Source: Sapria himalayana (Eukaryota > Streptophyta > Magnoliopsida > Malpighiales > Rafflesiaceae). Taken from it: 64,000 bases of DNA. Below the pieces are notes generated by a model. That model was not told the DNA's origin. It ran no database searches and saw only the letters and a program-made list of their open reading frames with translations. The DNA is taken from positions 1,875,898-1,939,897 of the forward strand of contig JAREIK010001718.1 of assembly GCA_029783825.1 (NCBI GenBank), written 5' to 3'. Positions within the stretch are counted from its first letter, which is position 1. Each line of letters begins with the position of its first letter. Positions 36,780-49,359 of this stretch are shown in pieces. The translations under genes and the position numbers were made by a program.

Positions 36780-37600
36780 GGGTTAGGAGTCATTTCATTG
36801 GTGATCACTCAAAATTGGTCAATGGCTCATTATTCTTTGTGAGAGATAAAAATGAGAGTATGCTTTATTCCACTCATGTGAGTGCCTAGAGATCAAATAA
36901 ATACTATTTATCAAAAGAGTAATTTTATCTCTAGCATATGATGCTTGATCATATGAGTGAGAAGGACATTCAACTAATAGCTAGAAGAAATATCTTACCA
37001 TTTGGTAATGTATCATCTCTTAATGATTATAAAGTATTTGACTAAAAGAATTATATAATTCATTTAACTATCTTTCTTCTTCAAGGAGATCAAATTTTTT
37101 CAATATTATTTATGCTGATTTTTTTTCTATGTAGAACATAATACTTAGTTGAGCCTTTTACCTCATAACATTTTTTGATGGTCACTCTAGAAAGGTGTGG
37201 GTATATACCTTGAAAACAAAAGATAAACTATTTCATGTTTATAAGAATTTCCACACTAGATATGAGAGTGATGTCGGTATGAAGTTGATCTTAATATATT
37301 CTGATAATTAGGAAATAAAATTTATCACTTTGATAGCTAACGTATATCCCATAATGTTTACTCGAAATGATACAATCAATATATTTCAACTGAATGATAT
37401 GTATGAGAGGAGAACTAAACTATTGATGAGAGAATTAGCATGTATCTAGTTGTTACTATAGAAAGTTACATTCTTAATAAAATATGGATTGAGAAGATAT
37501 TTCACATGATTACTCAAGAGTAATTATGAAGCCTTCGTTTACAACCAAAAGATGAAAGATCAAAATAGAAAGATATTACACATCCATGCAACTTTCATGG
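36780..37600 (+). pseudogene. Copia pre-integrase and integrase relic
   Basis: A gag-pre-integrase block reads HMMLDHMSEKDIQLIARRN and LPFGNVSSLNDYKVF (36927-37040). It includes the two histidines of the zinc-binding site. The catalytic core follows: FFDGHSRKVWVYTLKTKDKL (37172-37232), then GMKLILIYSDN with the second catalytic Asp (37275-37310). A QLNDMYERRTKLLMREL stretch (near 37390-37440) corresponds to QHNGVAERMNRTL of working elements, with the catalytic Glu position still readable. Several stops break it. Confidence 0.85.
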
Positions 37601-38030
37601 CTATGAATATGAGGAGTTCAAGTACATACTATGAAACCTTCTAGCCTGGTAGCTTGTTTAGAGTAAAGATGAGACTTTTTTAAAAGACCAATTAATTGAT
37701 GTATCAATGAGAAAAGTGAAACTACATAGATTTCTATAATCTTTGATCAAGTGCAATTTTCTTATATAGATAGACAAAATAATGAAAAGGTAAATAGATA
37801 AATATATATATATATATATATATATTTCAAGCAAATAGAACTCAGCCAGAGCTAGTTGTCCCTGGAAATACAGGTCAATGTGAGTTGATAAGATCTTCTA
37901 AGCCTCATCATATAAATGTAAAAAAATCAATATATAAAACTTATCTAATCCAGAAAATAGATAAATACCATTTGTTTTGAATAATAAAAAGTGAATCCTT
38001 TAGAACCAAATAGACACACACTCAAGTTTC
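37601..38030 (+). pseudogene. Copia pol tail after integrase, truncated
   Basis: Weakly coding stretch with a GQCELIRSSKPHH-like piece near 37870-37910, like the basic linker between integrase and RT. A (AT)n run at 37802-37825 interrupts it. RT and RNase H are absent; Gypsy sequence on the other strand begins near 38070. Confidence 0.45.
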
Positions 38031-38078
38031 TCAATGGGTGATGATAGTCACATGCTTTCTAAATGCATGTTTTGAAAC

Positions 38079-38097
38079 ATCATTATGGTACAAAAAT
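38079..38097 (-). other. Minus-strand Gypsy primer site (decayed)
   Basis: cattatggtacaaaaattt, reversed, aligns with the primer site next to the LTR at 41372-41392. It marks the 38112-38640 fragment as the 5' LTR end of a minus-strand element whose interior is gone. Confidence 0.5.
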
Positions 38098-38111
38098 TTC
38101 TCATTTGTAAT

Positions 38112-38640
38112 TTGATACCAAAAACTCATTAGGTGATTATCTCTCATCCAATAAAGTTTTGCAAGTATACGAGTCATATAAGTTGTAAAGTGAACGTAAG
38201 CCCAGATATCAAACACACATGGCTTGTATATATAGTTTGATTAACCAACATTGAACTAACTATTACCTAAGTTCAATTGATTTACTCAAGTTTTTAGAAA
38301 GATACTTAGACTCTATGGTTGACTCATTCCTTGTATATTATAATATTTTCTTAGTATTTAGACAATGTTGTGTTTATATATTAGATGAAAGGTAGATAAT
38401 TGCAAAAATACCTATGTACTCTATTAGCATACAAGGCAGTTATTATTCTTGGACTATCACTACCAATGATGACCTCATCATAGTTGTGGCCTCAATATTT
38501 CACTTCTATAACCACATGTCATTTTGTTTAGGGTTCATTTGTACATCTACTCCTTTTAGGCAATATGTTAAACTACCATTGACAATTACTTTGAGTGTGC
38601 ATTTTCATTCTCTAACCTATGGCTTCAAAGTAGTCTTCTT
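38112..38640 (-). repeat. Gypsy family 1 LTR, antisense, end part
   Basis: Matches 41432-41850 closely (aactcattagg, gtcatataa.ttgtaaagtg, tttttagaaagatacttagactc) and is antisense to 9500-9930. Truncated on the right where the gag-protease relic of another minus-strand copy begins. ORF-like frames here, such as 38414-38731, are chance. Confidence 0.75.
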
Positions 38641-38834
38641 CTTCATTGTTACTTGTTCTATTTTCTTCTATCCAAAGATAATTCTAATTTACTGTCTTCT
38701 CCATCTTCTTCATTCCAACAATCTCCTATAAAGTCTTTTTTATCTGAAATCTATATTATATCTTATGGAAATGCATTTGACACTATCTATTCTCTATCAA
38801 TCTTCCTCCATTTGATTTAGATTTATTATGATTT

Positions 38835-39260
38835 TGTAGAGGTTGAACTTTGCTCATTCTTCACCCACATACAGTATGAATTATCCCATCTTGACATTAA
38901 TTAATACCTATTCAATGGTTATGAATGGTCATCCCAAGATCAATAGAGTGTATTGGTCTTCCTCCATATCTAGCACAATAAAATCTACAGAAAAATTAAA
39001 TTTACTAACCTTCACCAATACATATTTAATAATACCTTTCACAAACTTGATTAAATGATCAGCCATTTGAAGCAAAAGAGTAGTGAGAATAATCTCGCAA
39101 ATATTGAACCTCCATACAATTAAAAAAATATCAAATTAATTCTTGATCCCAAGTCAAATTGTACCTTTCATAAAGTATAATTTTTAATAATAAATGAAAT
39201 TATAAAACTTTTTAAAGAGTGTATGCTAGATGATAACTTTACACTTCTTCGTCATATTTA
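38835..39260 (-). pseudogene. Protease relic, minus-strand Gypsy family 1 element
   Basis: Read on the minus strand, LQMADHLIKFVKGIIKYVLV, VSKFNFSVDFIVLDMEEDQ and LLILGxPFITIE (about 38870-39070) are the typical second half of plant Gypsy protease. The active site lies near 39150 as a decayed TIxLGIKNxFD stretch. It sits directly downstream of gag. Confidence 0.8.
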
Positions 39261-41330
39261 CCATTACATAAATCTACAACTTTTTCTTGCTACTCAACCT
39301 TTTATGAACATTAAATAATTTGGCATCTAAGATAACACTTCGGCAAATAGGCTATCAACTTCCAACTTCTAAAAAAATTGAGAAATCTCCCACATTACTT
39401 CTCTAATTTTCCTTTTCAAAAATATTATGGAAAATGAAGGTTAGGTTGGAAATATTATTTAGTGTTTGCATATTTGTTCTCCAACACATTATTTTCTTCA
39501 TAGCTTTAAGTAATCTACATCTCCTCCTCCTTCTCTAGTTATTCATTTGTCATGATTAGATACATGAGTTGGGAAATGGGTTTTATTGATGCCTTGACAA
39601 AGAAGAATGTTGTGATATTATGTTCTATGGTAGTAGGCCATGTCTTGAATTTGGAAAAAGTCATGCCTTCATCATTCATAGCTTCCTCCTTAGTTATGGC
39701 TTCCCTTTTTTCTTTCTCTTCTACTTCTTACCCCTCTAACTTTTTGATGTTTCTAAGTTTGATGAACATGTACATTTTTTATTTTCCTTGGTATCACTTA
39801 ATAGTCCTTTCACACTATTCTCTTTCATTGATTTTGCTAGTTGACTAAGTTAATTTCAATAACTATTATTGATGATATTCTTATTCTATCCTCATTTCAA
39901 TCTATTTCATCTAATTCTTTTGAAGATCATTTCTCTTCAACATCTTTATTAGTAAGAAAAGTAAATTATCTTCAAGTATTGATTTTTTACTACCTTTGGA
40001 TAGTTGTAATTGAAGTTTGAAGCTCTTTTCATTTGATATACCATTGAGTGATTCCCAAAATTCTTTTAGAATTGACCCACATTCAATTTCACATTCTCAT
40101 AACTTTCATATGACAAGCTTTTCAATATTTCTCACATTCAGATAATAGTTCATGAACGTATTATTGTTGGGTTGAAATATATAACCCTTGTTCTGAAAAA
40201 TATTAGCTTCCTTTACTTGATATATGACATCGAAATTTACTAATTGTTACTATTTTGAAATAGGAACTTCACCCACACTTAACTATTTGTCATTTTGCAC
40301 TCCAAACTTGTGGAAAAACACATAAATCATGGCTTCCATTGTGATTAATCTATACAACTCCAATACTCCAACTTCCTTTCAAATACTCGATCATTCAGAG
40401 TTTAGTTGTTATTCTTTACCAACTCTATAAATAGATAATGTGCTTTTTAGGTGACAGGTTCATAGTATAACCACCTAAGGCCACATAAATCATAAACCTC
40501 ATCATCTAACTCGACTCATTATAGAAGGTTTGAACGTAGAACCATAATTCAAATCCATATTATGGGTACTACCTCAAGAGTTCTTTGAATAGATCCCAAG
40601 CATCATATAAAGTCTCTTTCTCTTCTTGTCGTAATTGTCTTATCTCTTCCCTTAGTTGAGAGATGCTTTGAGGTAGGAAGAACTTAGTGATGAAGGTTTG
40701 CCCAAATTCATCTCAACTCTCAATCAAGCTTCTAGATAAGCATCGAAACTAGCTCAAGGCCTTGTCTCTAAAAAATAGTTTTAACCTTAAAGCATCTAGG
40801 ATAATTCCATTCATCTTCACTATGCTACATAATTTTAAGAAACTAATGATGTGTTTTTTGAGATCTTCTAAAAATCTTTTATTATACTATTATTATTCTA
40901 CCATACCTATCAAACTAGGTGTCAACTCAAAGTAATTCACTTGAATAAGCTACATTTTAATCCCAATGTAGTTGTTTATCAACCAATAATCACCTAAGGT
41001 TTTGTGAGGTTTGGGGTGTTGGAAAACTTATCCTTCACCACCTTGGTGGATTTCATTATAGTTAATTCTTTCTATATTTTCTCTCTTAATTGTTGGTCTC
41101 AAATGTGCTTTTCTTGTTCTATCAATTTGTTGGTCTAAAGGTGCTAATTCAATACCATAATTTTGCCTCAAGTTATGTCAACTCAAGTTGACATAACTTG
41201 AGTTGACCAATCAAACTGACTAAATACAAATATAATACAAATATAATACAAATACTAAGAAATAATTATATCCAAATAACAAGAAATAAAAATATCTTTT
41301 TACAAGGATAGTTATGTAAACTTAAGTTGA
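39261..41330 (-). pseudogene. Gag relic, minus-strand Gypsy family 1 element
   Basis: The gag domain is readable on the minus strand from about 40890 to 40520: EDLKKHIISFLKLCSIVKMN, LDALRLKLF, DEFGQTFITKFFLPQSISQL, LRQEEKETLYDAWDLFKELL. The C-terminal part runs to about 39400 (NLTFIFHNIFEKEN-like, then the KFMKD-like region). The order LTR, primer site, gag, protease from right to left fits one element. There are many stops. The open frame at 39552-39848 is on the opposite strand and is not a gene. Confidence 0.8.
41167..41202. repeat. Perfect 17-bp inverted repeat with 2-bp centre
   Basis: ctcaagttatgtcaact and agttgacataacttgag flank the bases 'ca'. It lies in the leader/gag start of the minus-strand Gypsy element and is followed by an 11-bp repeat of acaaatataat (about 41224-41256). 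Confidence 0.95.
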
Positions 41331-41371
41331 CTAATCAAACTAAATAATTCCTAATTATAATACAGTTGACT

Positions 41372-41392
41372 TTATTATAGTACCAAAACTTA
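41372..41392 (-). other. Minus-strand Gypsy primer site
   Basis: Reversed: aagttttggtactataataa, a decayed TTTTTGGCGCCGTTGCC, next to the LTR end. It fixes 41420-43425 as the 5' LTR of the minus-strand element. Confidence 0.6.
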
Positions 41393-41419
41393 TTATTTGT
41401 GATATAGTCCTAAAAACTC

Positions 41420-43425
41420 ATTAGGTAATTATCACAGTACTAATATAGTTATACAAATATTTGGGTCATATAAATAGTAAAGTGGACTTAAGTCTACATA
41501 TCGATCCCATAGTAATTCTATAAGTATTTCAATTGACCAATAGTGAACTTATTACCACATGAGTTGAGTAGATAGACTTGAGTTTTCAAAAAGATACTTA
41601 GACTCAAGGATTGTCTCACTTCCTTGTGTATGATAATATTTTTTTTATATTTGGGCAATAATGTATTTGTCTATCAAACAAATAGTATGTGAGTGTGAAT
41701 GCTTCTCAATTTTTTTGGCATAAATGATGGTTGTCACCCTTACATGCTCACTACTAAGGATGATTTCTTTATAATTATGCTCTCCATAGTTATGCTCTCC
41801 TTTTAGACAAATATATCAATAACCCTAGAAAACTACTTCAAGCATGGATTTTTATTCTCCAATATCTAAAGTCCCACCTATGGAAGTCATGCAAGAAGAA
41901 ATTATTTGTAGGGCTATCACTACCACATGAGTATCCTCCACTTACATGTGTTTAGTGGCATACCTATTACCATCCACCATAACCAAAATATGGCTTCTAA
42001 ACGATGGTGAAACCTCTAAGTTAGATATTGTACTTAACTTCCATATCACTCAAAGGTTATTACTTCTAGAATATACATATTGAATTGATCATAAGTATCT
42101 TCTTGATTTGGACTTCATAAGCATCATACTCATATTAATTAGACCTATCTCAATCTTAATTTTTTACACATAGGCTTATCTCATGTATTAAAATTAGAAG
42201 GGTTATCACTACCTTCTTACCATATCATATGAGTGTATCCTATAACTTACTTACCACTATCAACACTATAGCTGATATGCATAAACTTATGATATTGTAC
42301 AAATCATAAATTCTAGTTCTAAATAACATCTATATCCATCAATAAATATACCATGATATTACCCAAAATATAAACTTTATAAAATCAAATCACTATTATA
42401 CAAGTACATATAACCAACTCTAGTTATAAATTTAAACTAACAATAGTGAAGAATTTGCATGAGATATTTTGGAAGACATCTCCTAAAATTGAGGGTTTCC
42501 AATGAAATACCAAGTGAGGACATGAATCTCAAAACCTAATCTCAAACAAATATTTCTCATGTTTGTCTTAGATTTACCAATAATTGTGGGTTGGAATCAT
42601 GATGCCTAGGGTTTTTGTGTGTTCTTGGCTCTAAATTATCCTCTCCTCCTTTTTTTTCTTTCACAAAATCTTCTAAGTATTGTTTTTATGTCTCTGGAAT
42701 TAGTGTGATGCTTTTTAAGCTAGATGTCATGACACTGGCTTAAGGTCATGACTTTATTATCTTGTCAGATCTTTTCTAGAGTACAAAAGTCATGACTATA
42801 ATGAATTTCTTGACTCAAGTGACTCATCTCTTGAGCATGATATCTTTGCACTAGGAATAACTATGACTGAGACATTTCTTTCTAGAATGCAAAGTCATAG
42901 CTTTGGGAATGACCACCACTATGAGCTTTACTATGGAACAAACTATCATGATATTAGCAATGGTCATGAATGAAACATTTACTCTTTAAAATATAATATT
43001 ATAGCACTGAGAATGGTTGTAGCTTTGATCTATTTTAACTGAAACATAATTTTGTAGAGTCATGACCATGAAGACTATTTTGTATACTAGAAAGATTAAG
43101 TCAACTAAGTTATAGAGTTATAACGTACAAAATATTAGCATGACTAATTTTGTAGAGTTATGGCCAATAAAGATTACTATAACAACTCAATCGGATCATG
43201 GAAGGTGTACCAAGTCATGATATGAGAAATATTATGACTTTCTATCACCTTTTCCCCTCTAAGTTTATACTCCACCAAGTCTACCATTTTCACCTAAAAT
43301 AACTTTAATTTTCATAACAATCACCAAATTAACCCAAAATAGATATTAAGTGAAATCTCTCAAATAAATGCTCAAATAATTACATAAATAATAGTAAATA
43401 CTATCCAAATGACCCTAAAAAAGTA
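41420..43425 (-). repeat. Gypsy family 1 LTR, antisense, near full length (~2 kb)
   Basis: The left part (to 42445) is antisense to 8762-9930, and the right part (from 42446) is antisense to 7432-8761. Gag and primer site lie to the left on the same strand. It is shorter than the 2.5-kb copy at 7432 through several deletions. Repeated tcatgac and ttatagag words are again visible. Confidence 0.8.
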
Positions 43426-44430
43426 GATGTGTGGAGTGTCAAGCAGCATGATAACAAAGCATTGATAATTGTTGTAATTACACTCATCAATAGTGCCAAT
43501 TCTGTTCTATTTTAATTATCATTGAGATTAATAGTATGATAGTGCTATCTTATTTTAAATTTTGAATAATCTTACTTAAGCATTTACCCCTATGAGTGGT
43601 GTTTGCAAACTATAACATTTCAAATTATATTGTATACAATTTTAACATTACATAGTACATGTTAGGTTAAGAGTCATTCGTGAGTTATGCCAAAGTTTAT
43701 GATCTTTCCTACCTGCTTTGAGCAATTGAAATTTTTAGTTTGATTTTTTTTTATTTTATTTAAAGTTTGAGGAAAATTATCATAGAAACTTTTATTGAAT
43801 GAAGCCTATACTCTACTTGTGACTAGGCTCAAAAATGTATGGTGTAACATATGATAATATTATTGAACAAAAGATGCTCTTTAGACTTTAGTGTTTATAT
43901 GTAGTTTTTCATTTAAATAAATTGGGTTATTATGAGATATTTACATGTAACAAAATTTAAATTAGAATCAATTTAGCTATTATTTCTTTCTATTTTCAAT
44001 ATATATTTCAAAATATGGGTATATAATTTTAATCATAATGCCAGATAGCTAAGATCTTGATGGATTTTATGGTCTTAATATATCTAGTAGTACCGTCACC
44101 TATCGATATATTACCAAAATTCAATACTATATATCACTAATCATAGCGTTCCCTAGATGAAGTGGGGTGACTTTTATTTTTATAGGTCCTTCACAAAGCA
44201 TAGTTCATGTATAGACATGGAATATGAACATATTTAAAGCTGTGTAACTCAACCTATTCTAATTCAATCAAACTCCGAACTTTCATGCCCATAGCCTAAT
44301 TCCCTCACTAAAACCCTAACATTTTGTGAGTCTTTTCATTTGATCTATTAGATTATTCTTGTTACTACTAATTATAATGAAGTACATGAGACTATTAAAA
44401 TCATTTAATTTTTAAATGAGATCTCAGCAA
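43426..44430. other. AT-rich DNA without recognised features
   Basis: Lies between the antisense LTR start and the truncated sense LTR. No open frame or repeat partner within the window. It may be an unrelated insertion that replaced the first half of the plus-strand element's 5' LTR. Confidence 0.45.
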
Positions 44431-44439
44431 TGGTAAAAG

Positions 44440-45495
44440 AACTAAGAGTAGGATTTTGACTATTGATGTGTTGGTACATGATTGGAGTAGAAATAGTGAT
44501 AGGTAAGCCATGAAATATATCTATGCATATGATACGAAGGAAGTGATAACCATTCCAATTATGATGCAAAAGATAAACCTAGATACTAAAACTTAAAATT
44601 GATGTATATTTAACCATTATGAATGGTGGTTATGAAACCAAAGATATAAATACTTTTATATGTCATTCTAGTATACATGTCTTATAGGAACACACTCTCA
44701 ATTGATGTAAGGTGGTAAATAGATTATTTTTCTAAGAGTTTCACCTTTAGTGTGTGAGTCAACTATCATAGTGGAGGATAGTGATAGGTAAGGCACGTGA
44801 CTGACATGAATAGATGTGAATTTTACGGTGATGACAGTATTACTAGTTAAATTTGATCATAGAGTTTCCATTAGCAAAACATAAAAGAAAGTATATTATA
44901 ATTATGGGTGTATGATGCTAACAAAGCTAAAAGTGCAAACAATTTTGTTTCCTAAAAGGTGAGGACTTTTAAATGATGATAGCTACTTACCTATCACTAG
45001 GTAAGTTGCTTACCTATCACTAGGTAAGCTACTTACCTATCACTAGGTGAGAACTTTAAAATACGTACCAAGAGGACAACTATAAAGAAATCAATATTAG
45101 GAAGTACTCAATAGATGATAGCTACTTTGTTTGTCGATAGGGAAAAAGGTCATTGCATAATTATCTAGTATTAATTTTATGACTGAGCATAAAAAAAATA
45201 ATATTATTTATGTATTTCATTATAAATAAAAATATAAATCATTCAGTCTCTAGAATATAGAACTTGAATCCTGTTTGTCATGCTTATTAATTAGAGCAAT
45301 TATTTATTATCATTGACTAATATAATATTTCATGTACAATCATTGTAGGATTGATATCTAGATGAAAGATTCACTTTATTATTGTTATGATCCACATACT
45401 TACAGAATGATATTGGATGAGATATCTTTGCCCAATTATCTTTTGCAATGCACCTAACTATAAAATTAAATATTTTAACAAAGTTGCAATAAGTT
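44440..45495 (+). repeat. Gypsy family 1 LTR, sense, second half (5' LTR of the plus-strand element)
   Basis: Matches 8945-9920 in order: gataggtaag, ttcacctttagtgtgtgag, a block matching ggatgaaggtttactttac, and tcattggatgagag. It ends at a primer site and gag. The first half of the LTR is missing; the element's 3' LTR (59067-63961) does have it. Confidence 0.8.
44983..45051. repeat. Three 23-bp tandem hairpin units in the LTR
   Basis: Three units of the form ctacttacctatcactaggtaag. Units 1 and 2 contain cttaccta-tcac-taggtaag, an 8-bp stem with a 4-base loop; the third has one mismatch in the right arm (taggtgag). The half-unit gtgataggtaag also occurs singly elsewhere in this LTR (near 44497, 44788, 8945). 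Confidence 0.95.
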
Positions 45496-45497
45496 TT

Positions 45498-45513
45498 TAG
45501 TGTATTATCAAGG
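45498..45513 (+). other. Primer binding site, plus-strand Gypsy family 1 element
   Basis: TAGTGTATTATCAAGG followed by attgatttttatag resembles the TGGCGCCGTTGCCGGGG(ATTG) primer region with C-to-T type decay. Gag starts ~200 bp downstream. Confidence 0.65.
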
Positions 45514-45704
45514 ATTGATTTTTATAGTTTAGTTGGACAATTTTACTTGATATAACTACCCTTGAAATGAGGTAGTTCCATTTTTAGAAGTATTGATAAC
45601 ATTATCTTATTTTATTTCTTTGAAATTTAGATTGCATATATTGATTTATATTGTAATCATGGTGATTTTTTATTTTTTTTCTTTATTTTAGTAATCACCC
45701 TTAC

Positions 45705-46374
45705 ATGAGTAAAAACTCTAAGACCAAGCTAACTCCTTTGGACCTACAGATCAAGAGAATAAGAAGAGCCATTTTGAAATATAAAATGGAGAAAGAGGCT
45801 ATGGAAGAAACATGCAATAATCGAGATGACTGGGGGGATAAAAGATAGGTTCTCCAATAGCCCAACCATTATTATACCTTGGGGTGATTATTGGAATCTT
45901 TAAATTATAGAAAATTATTCATAAATACATATGCATCCATTGAAATAAAACTATTTTAAGTTAAAGACTGGTCTAATAGCGATGATTATGTCGAATCACT
46001 TAAGTTGAAGGATATTGAATGATCTGAACATGCATGTTGCTATGTTTTTGGAGTTATTTGATTTAGTTAAAATTAATAGAGATAGCTTGGATGCGAACAT
46101 GTTGTGTTTATTTCTTATTCTCTTTGATAGAAAAGATATAGAGCATGTTCTTGTAGTGTCTCAAGATTTCATTGAGAGTTAGGACAAACTTGTGTATACC
46201 TTTCTTAGAAAGATTTTCTACATAAAATCACCTCATAGTTAAGGAGTGAGATAAGTCAATTTTATCAATAAAATCTAGAGACTTTGTATATGATGCTTGA
46301 GACTATTGATGTGGAATTATGATTTCAATTTCAAACTTTCTATAATAGACTTAATTATATGACTAGATTCACTA
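45705..46374 (+). pseudogene. Gag relic, first part, plus-strand Gypsy family 1 element (split by LINE)
   Basis: An ATG at 45705 opens MSKNSKTKLTPLDLQIKRIR. Downstream, NMHVAMFLELFDLVKINRDS (near 46030-46090), FLILFDRKDIEHV and DKLVYTFLRKIFYIK match the gag domain, ending with FQTFYNRLNYMTRFTI at 46374. There the LINE's poly(T) begins. The gag continues at about 56338 in the same order, so the LINE jumped into gag. Stops are present but fewer than in family 2 gag. Confidence 0.8.
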
Positions 46375-46549
46375 TTTTTTTTTGATAAGTAATAAATTAC
46401 AAAATCAAAAATTCTATACAACCTAGAGGAGCTTCATACTATTATATTCTTTGCTAAATACAATGTAAATCTTTATTTTAATCTTTCTAATTAAAATTTA
46501 TGAACATTGTGACTTTTTTTGATCATCTACAATTTCTCTCTCCATATAT

Positions 46550-49351
46550 AATATACAACTACTACAAATACTACCTATGATAGTGCTCATGGGCGTGGCT
46601 GCTATATATTTTTCTATCTTTTCTTTTTATGCCGATGGAATGGATTCCATGTCCTCTATGATCCCAATCCAATTTTTCAATTCCTACCATATCATGCTAG
46701 AAAACTAGCATTCAAAAAAGACATGATTGAAAGATTCTGCATTTGGGTAGAATTCACAATTCAAATTTTTTGGTGTTGAAAAAAACTTATCCCTTGTTCA
46801 CAGCTTTTCATGTTTGGCAATCCATAAGTATATGGCATGATTGGGGATATAGTTATACATCAAGATAATCTTTGTCTAGGCCTTCTTCTCTTTTGAGATG
46901 TTTCCAATAAAAAAATTATAGGTGTTAGATACAATTCTTTTGTTGTCTCTATATTTATTCAGCATAGATTCTGCTTGCATAATCGTACATGTTCTTTTAA
47001 TCAAGATATACCTAATGGAATTTAAGGACTTTCAAAAGGGGAAGTCATCCTTGGATAATATATACTCCTATATATTATAGGAATTAAGATAAAAATGGTA
47101 AACCCATTTTATCAAAAGTGACTCATCCTTCTTGTTTATTCGTCATAATGTTAAAAAAAAATGTTTTGTTCCAAATAATGAAATTAAGGATACCAAGCCC
47201 ACCTAACCTAAGGTTGTATGTGTGCAAACTTTATCCTATGAAACTTGTGAAAGGTATATTTCGATTTGAGGTCCATCCCCATAGAAAACTTTTTCAAGCA
47301 CTTTCTATGGCATTTATCATAGATGAGAAAATGAGGAATGTTGAGAACCAATATCTCTTGATGCCTTGTATGATTATGAGTAGATGTTATAGCCTACCCA
47401 TAATTAAGAGAATCTTACCCACCCATTGATGGATAGCAAAGATAATTTTGGCTAATAATACTAAGAATTGAGATGTTATAAGCTAACTTGAAGATAGAGG
47501 TACCCCTAGGAAGACAAAGGGGAGAGAGCCCAATATAAACCCCAAATTTCTTAATAACTCATTTTTAAACTTTTTCTTCCCTACTCCACCAAAAAAGATA
47601 TTCGATTTGGAGGTATTTATATTAAGCTTAGAAACCATTGAGAATTCATTTAATGTATTTAGGATGATATTAATTACGAGGGAATCCCTTTTAGAAAAGA
47701 TTATTAGATCATCTACTTATATTAAATGAGAGATCTTCAGAGGAGCACATCCAAGATGAAATGATAAATATCCTAAAATTGTTGTCTTGGATAGGAGCCA
47801 TGAAAAATATTTCATACATAGTTCAAAAAGATAAGGAAAAAAGATTCCCTTGCCTTAATCCTTTATGTCCTTTGAAAACCCCATGCAAATGTCCATTTAA
47901 GACTATTGAGTATGATGTTGTAGATATGCATTCATAGATTATGTCAATGAGTACATTAAAAAAATTGAGGTTTGTCAAGACTTCCTTTAGAAAATCCCAA
48001 CACATTGTATCAAAAGCCTTTTTTAGATCAATCTTTAGGAAACATCTAGGTGATATATTTCTTCTTCCATACCTTCTTATGAGGCTTTGTGCAAGGAGAA
48101 AAATATTCGAAATTAATCTTCCCTTTATATATGCTCCTTGAGCTAGATCTATTAAGTCTCCTAACACTACTTTCAGCCTTGATGCAATACGTTTGGCAAT
48201 GAGTTTGTATATCACATTACAACATGAAATTGGTCTTTAAACTTTTATAGATGAGGCATGAAAGGACTTAGGAATTAATGCAATGTATTCATGATTTATT
48301 TGCTTTAGCATTCTACTAGAATGGAAGAAGCTATATATAACATTTATTACATCACTTCCAATATGAGTCCATGAATTCTTATAGAATTCTTCTGTATATT
48401 TATTAGGCCTTAATGATTTGGAATCCCCCATTGTGAACAACTTACTACTAATTTCTTCTGAAAAAAAATGTAGGGAGACTAGTTCATAATCCCTTTCATC
48501 TAGATTTCTGCTTTCCGTGATAGTCTCCTCATTAATGTTTTTTCTGTCTCTTGGAGTGCCCAAGAGATTTTTATAATACATCACAAATGTTTCCACATTA
48601 TCATTGTATGAAGTGGTGAAGCTTCAATCTTTTTTTACCACAGTCACAATTTTACTATGTTGGATCCTCACTTTAGTTAGGTTGTGAAAAAACTTTGTAC
48701 ATCTATCACTTTGTTTTAGATATCTAATCTTAGCTCTCTTTCATTGAAAAAATAATTCGACTAACTTCCTCATTTTGACTTTTAGGGTAATTTCCTCCTC
48801 TTTAAGGGCTTCATTAGGGGCTTCTAAAATCTTAGCTTTCATCTTATGAAGAACATCTCTGGTGAGAAAACTCTTGCACTAATGTGCCCAAATTAAGTGC
48901 TTTTCATTCCTCTTTTTTTCCAAATGCTATGTAGAAAGGGAGTGAACTCTTTGTGTGAGAGCCACATATTATAAAATTTGAAAGGAACCCTTCTTTTATC
49001 TACCCCGATCTTTGTGGTCATAATAATCATGAAATGAACCAAAAAGATTCTCGAGGGTAGAAATTGAGCATGAATATCAAGACTTAAATTTGTCCATTCT
49101 TAATTTATCATTGCCCTATCCAACTTGCTTGAGATCCTACCATTCATCTAGGTAATAAAATTGCCTAAGGAAGGGAGATCCTCTAGGCCAAGTGAGGAGC
49201 AACAATTTTTGACATCTTTACATTCATAATTACTTACTATTCTTCCTCCAACCTTATCTAGCCCAAAAAGAGGGGAGTTGAAATCCACTATAATGACCTA
49301 GGAGGAATTATCTACCTTTCCTTCATCTACTAGATTCTCCTAGAGTACTAT
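46550..49351 (-). pseudogene. LINE ORF2, 3' part: end of endonuclease, RT and zinc-binding domain
   Basis: ORF2 nicks the target and copies LINE RNA there. Right to left: endonuclease end with VDFNSPLFGLDKVGGRIVSN (near 49260-49320; GDFN motif with Val for Gly). RT blocks follow at 48215-47823, with QGAYIKGRLISNIFLLAQSL, FLKIDLKKAFDTMCWDFL and GLRQGNLFS. The VDDLIIFSK motif, equivalent to the FADD catalytic site, lies near 47690-47720. A zinc-binding RVT domain near 46860-46690 shows ESFNHVFFEC. Stops and frameshifts are moderate. Confidence 0.85.
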
Positions 49352-49359
49352 TCTACTGA
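49352..49359. repeat. hAT copy 3 left target-site duplication
   Basis: tctactga, repeated exactly at 52895-52902. Confidence 0.9.

Noticed and set aside
39552..39848. 98-residue plus-strand open frame with a hydrophobic look
   Set aside because: Antisense to Gypsy gag. The hydrophobic run reflects T-rich sequence.
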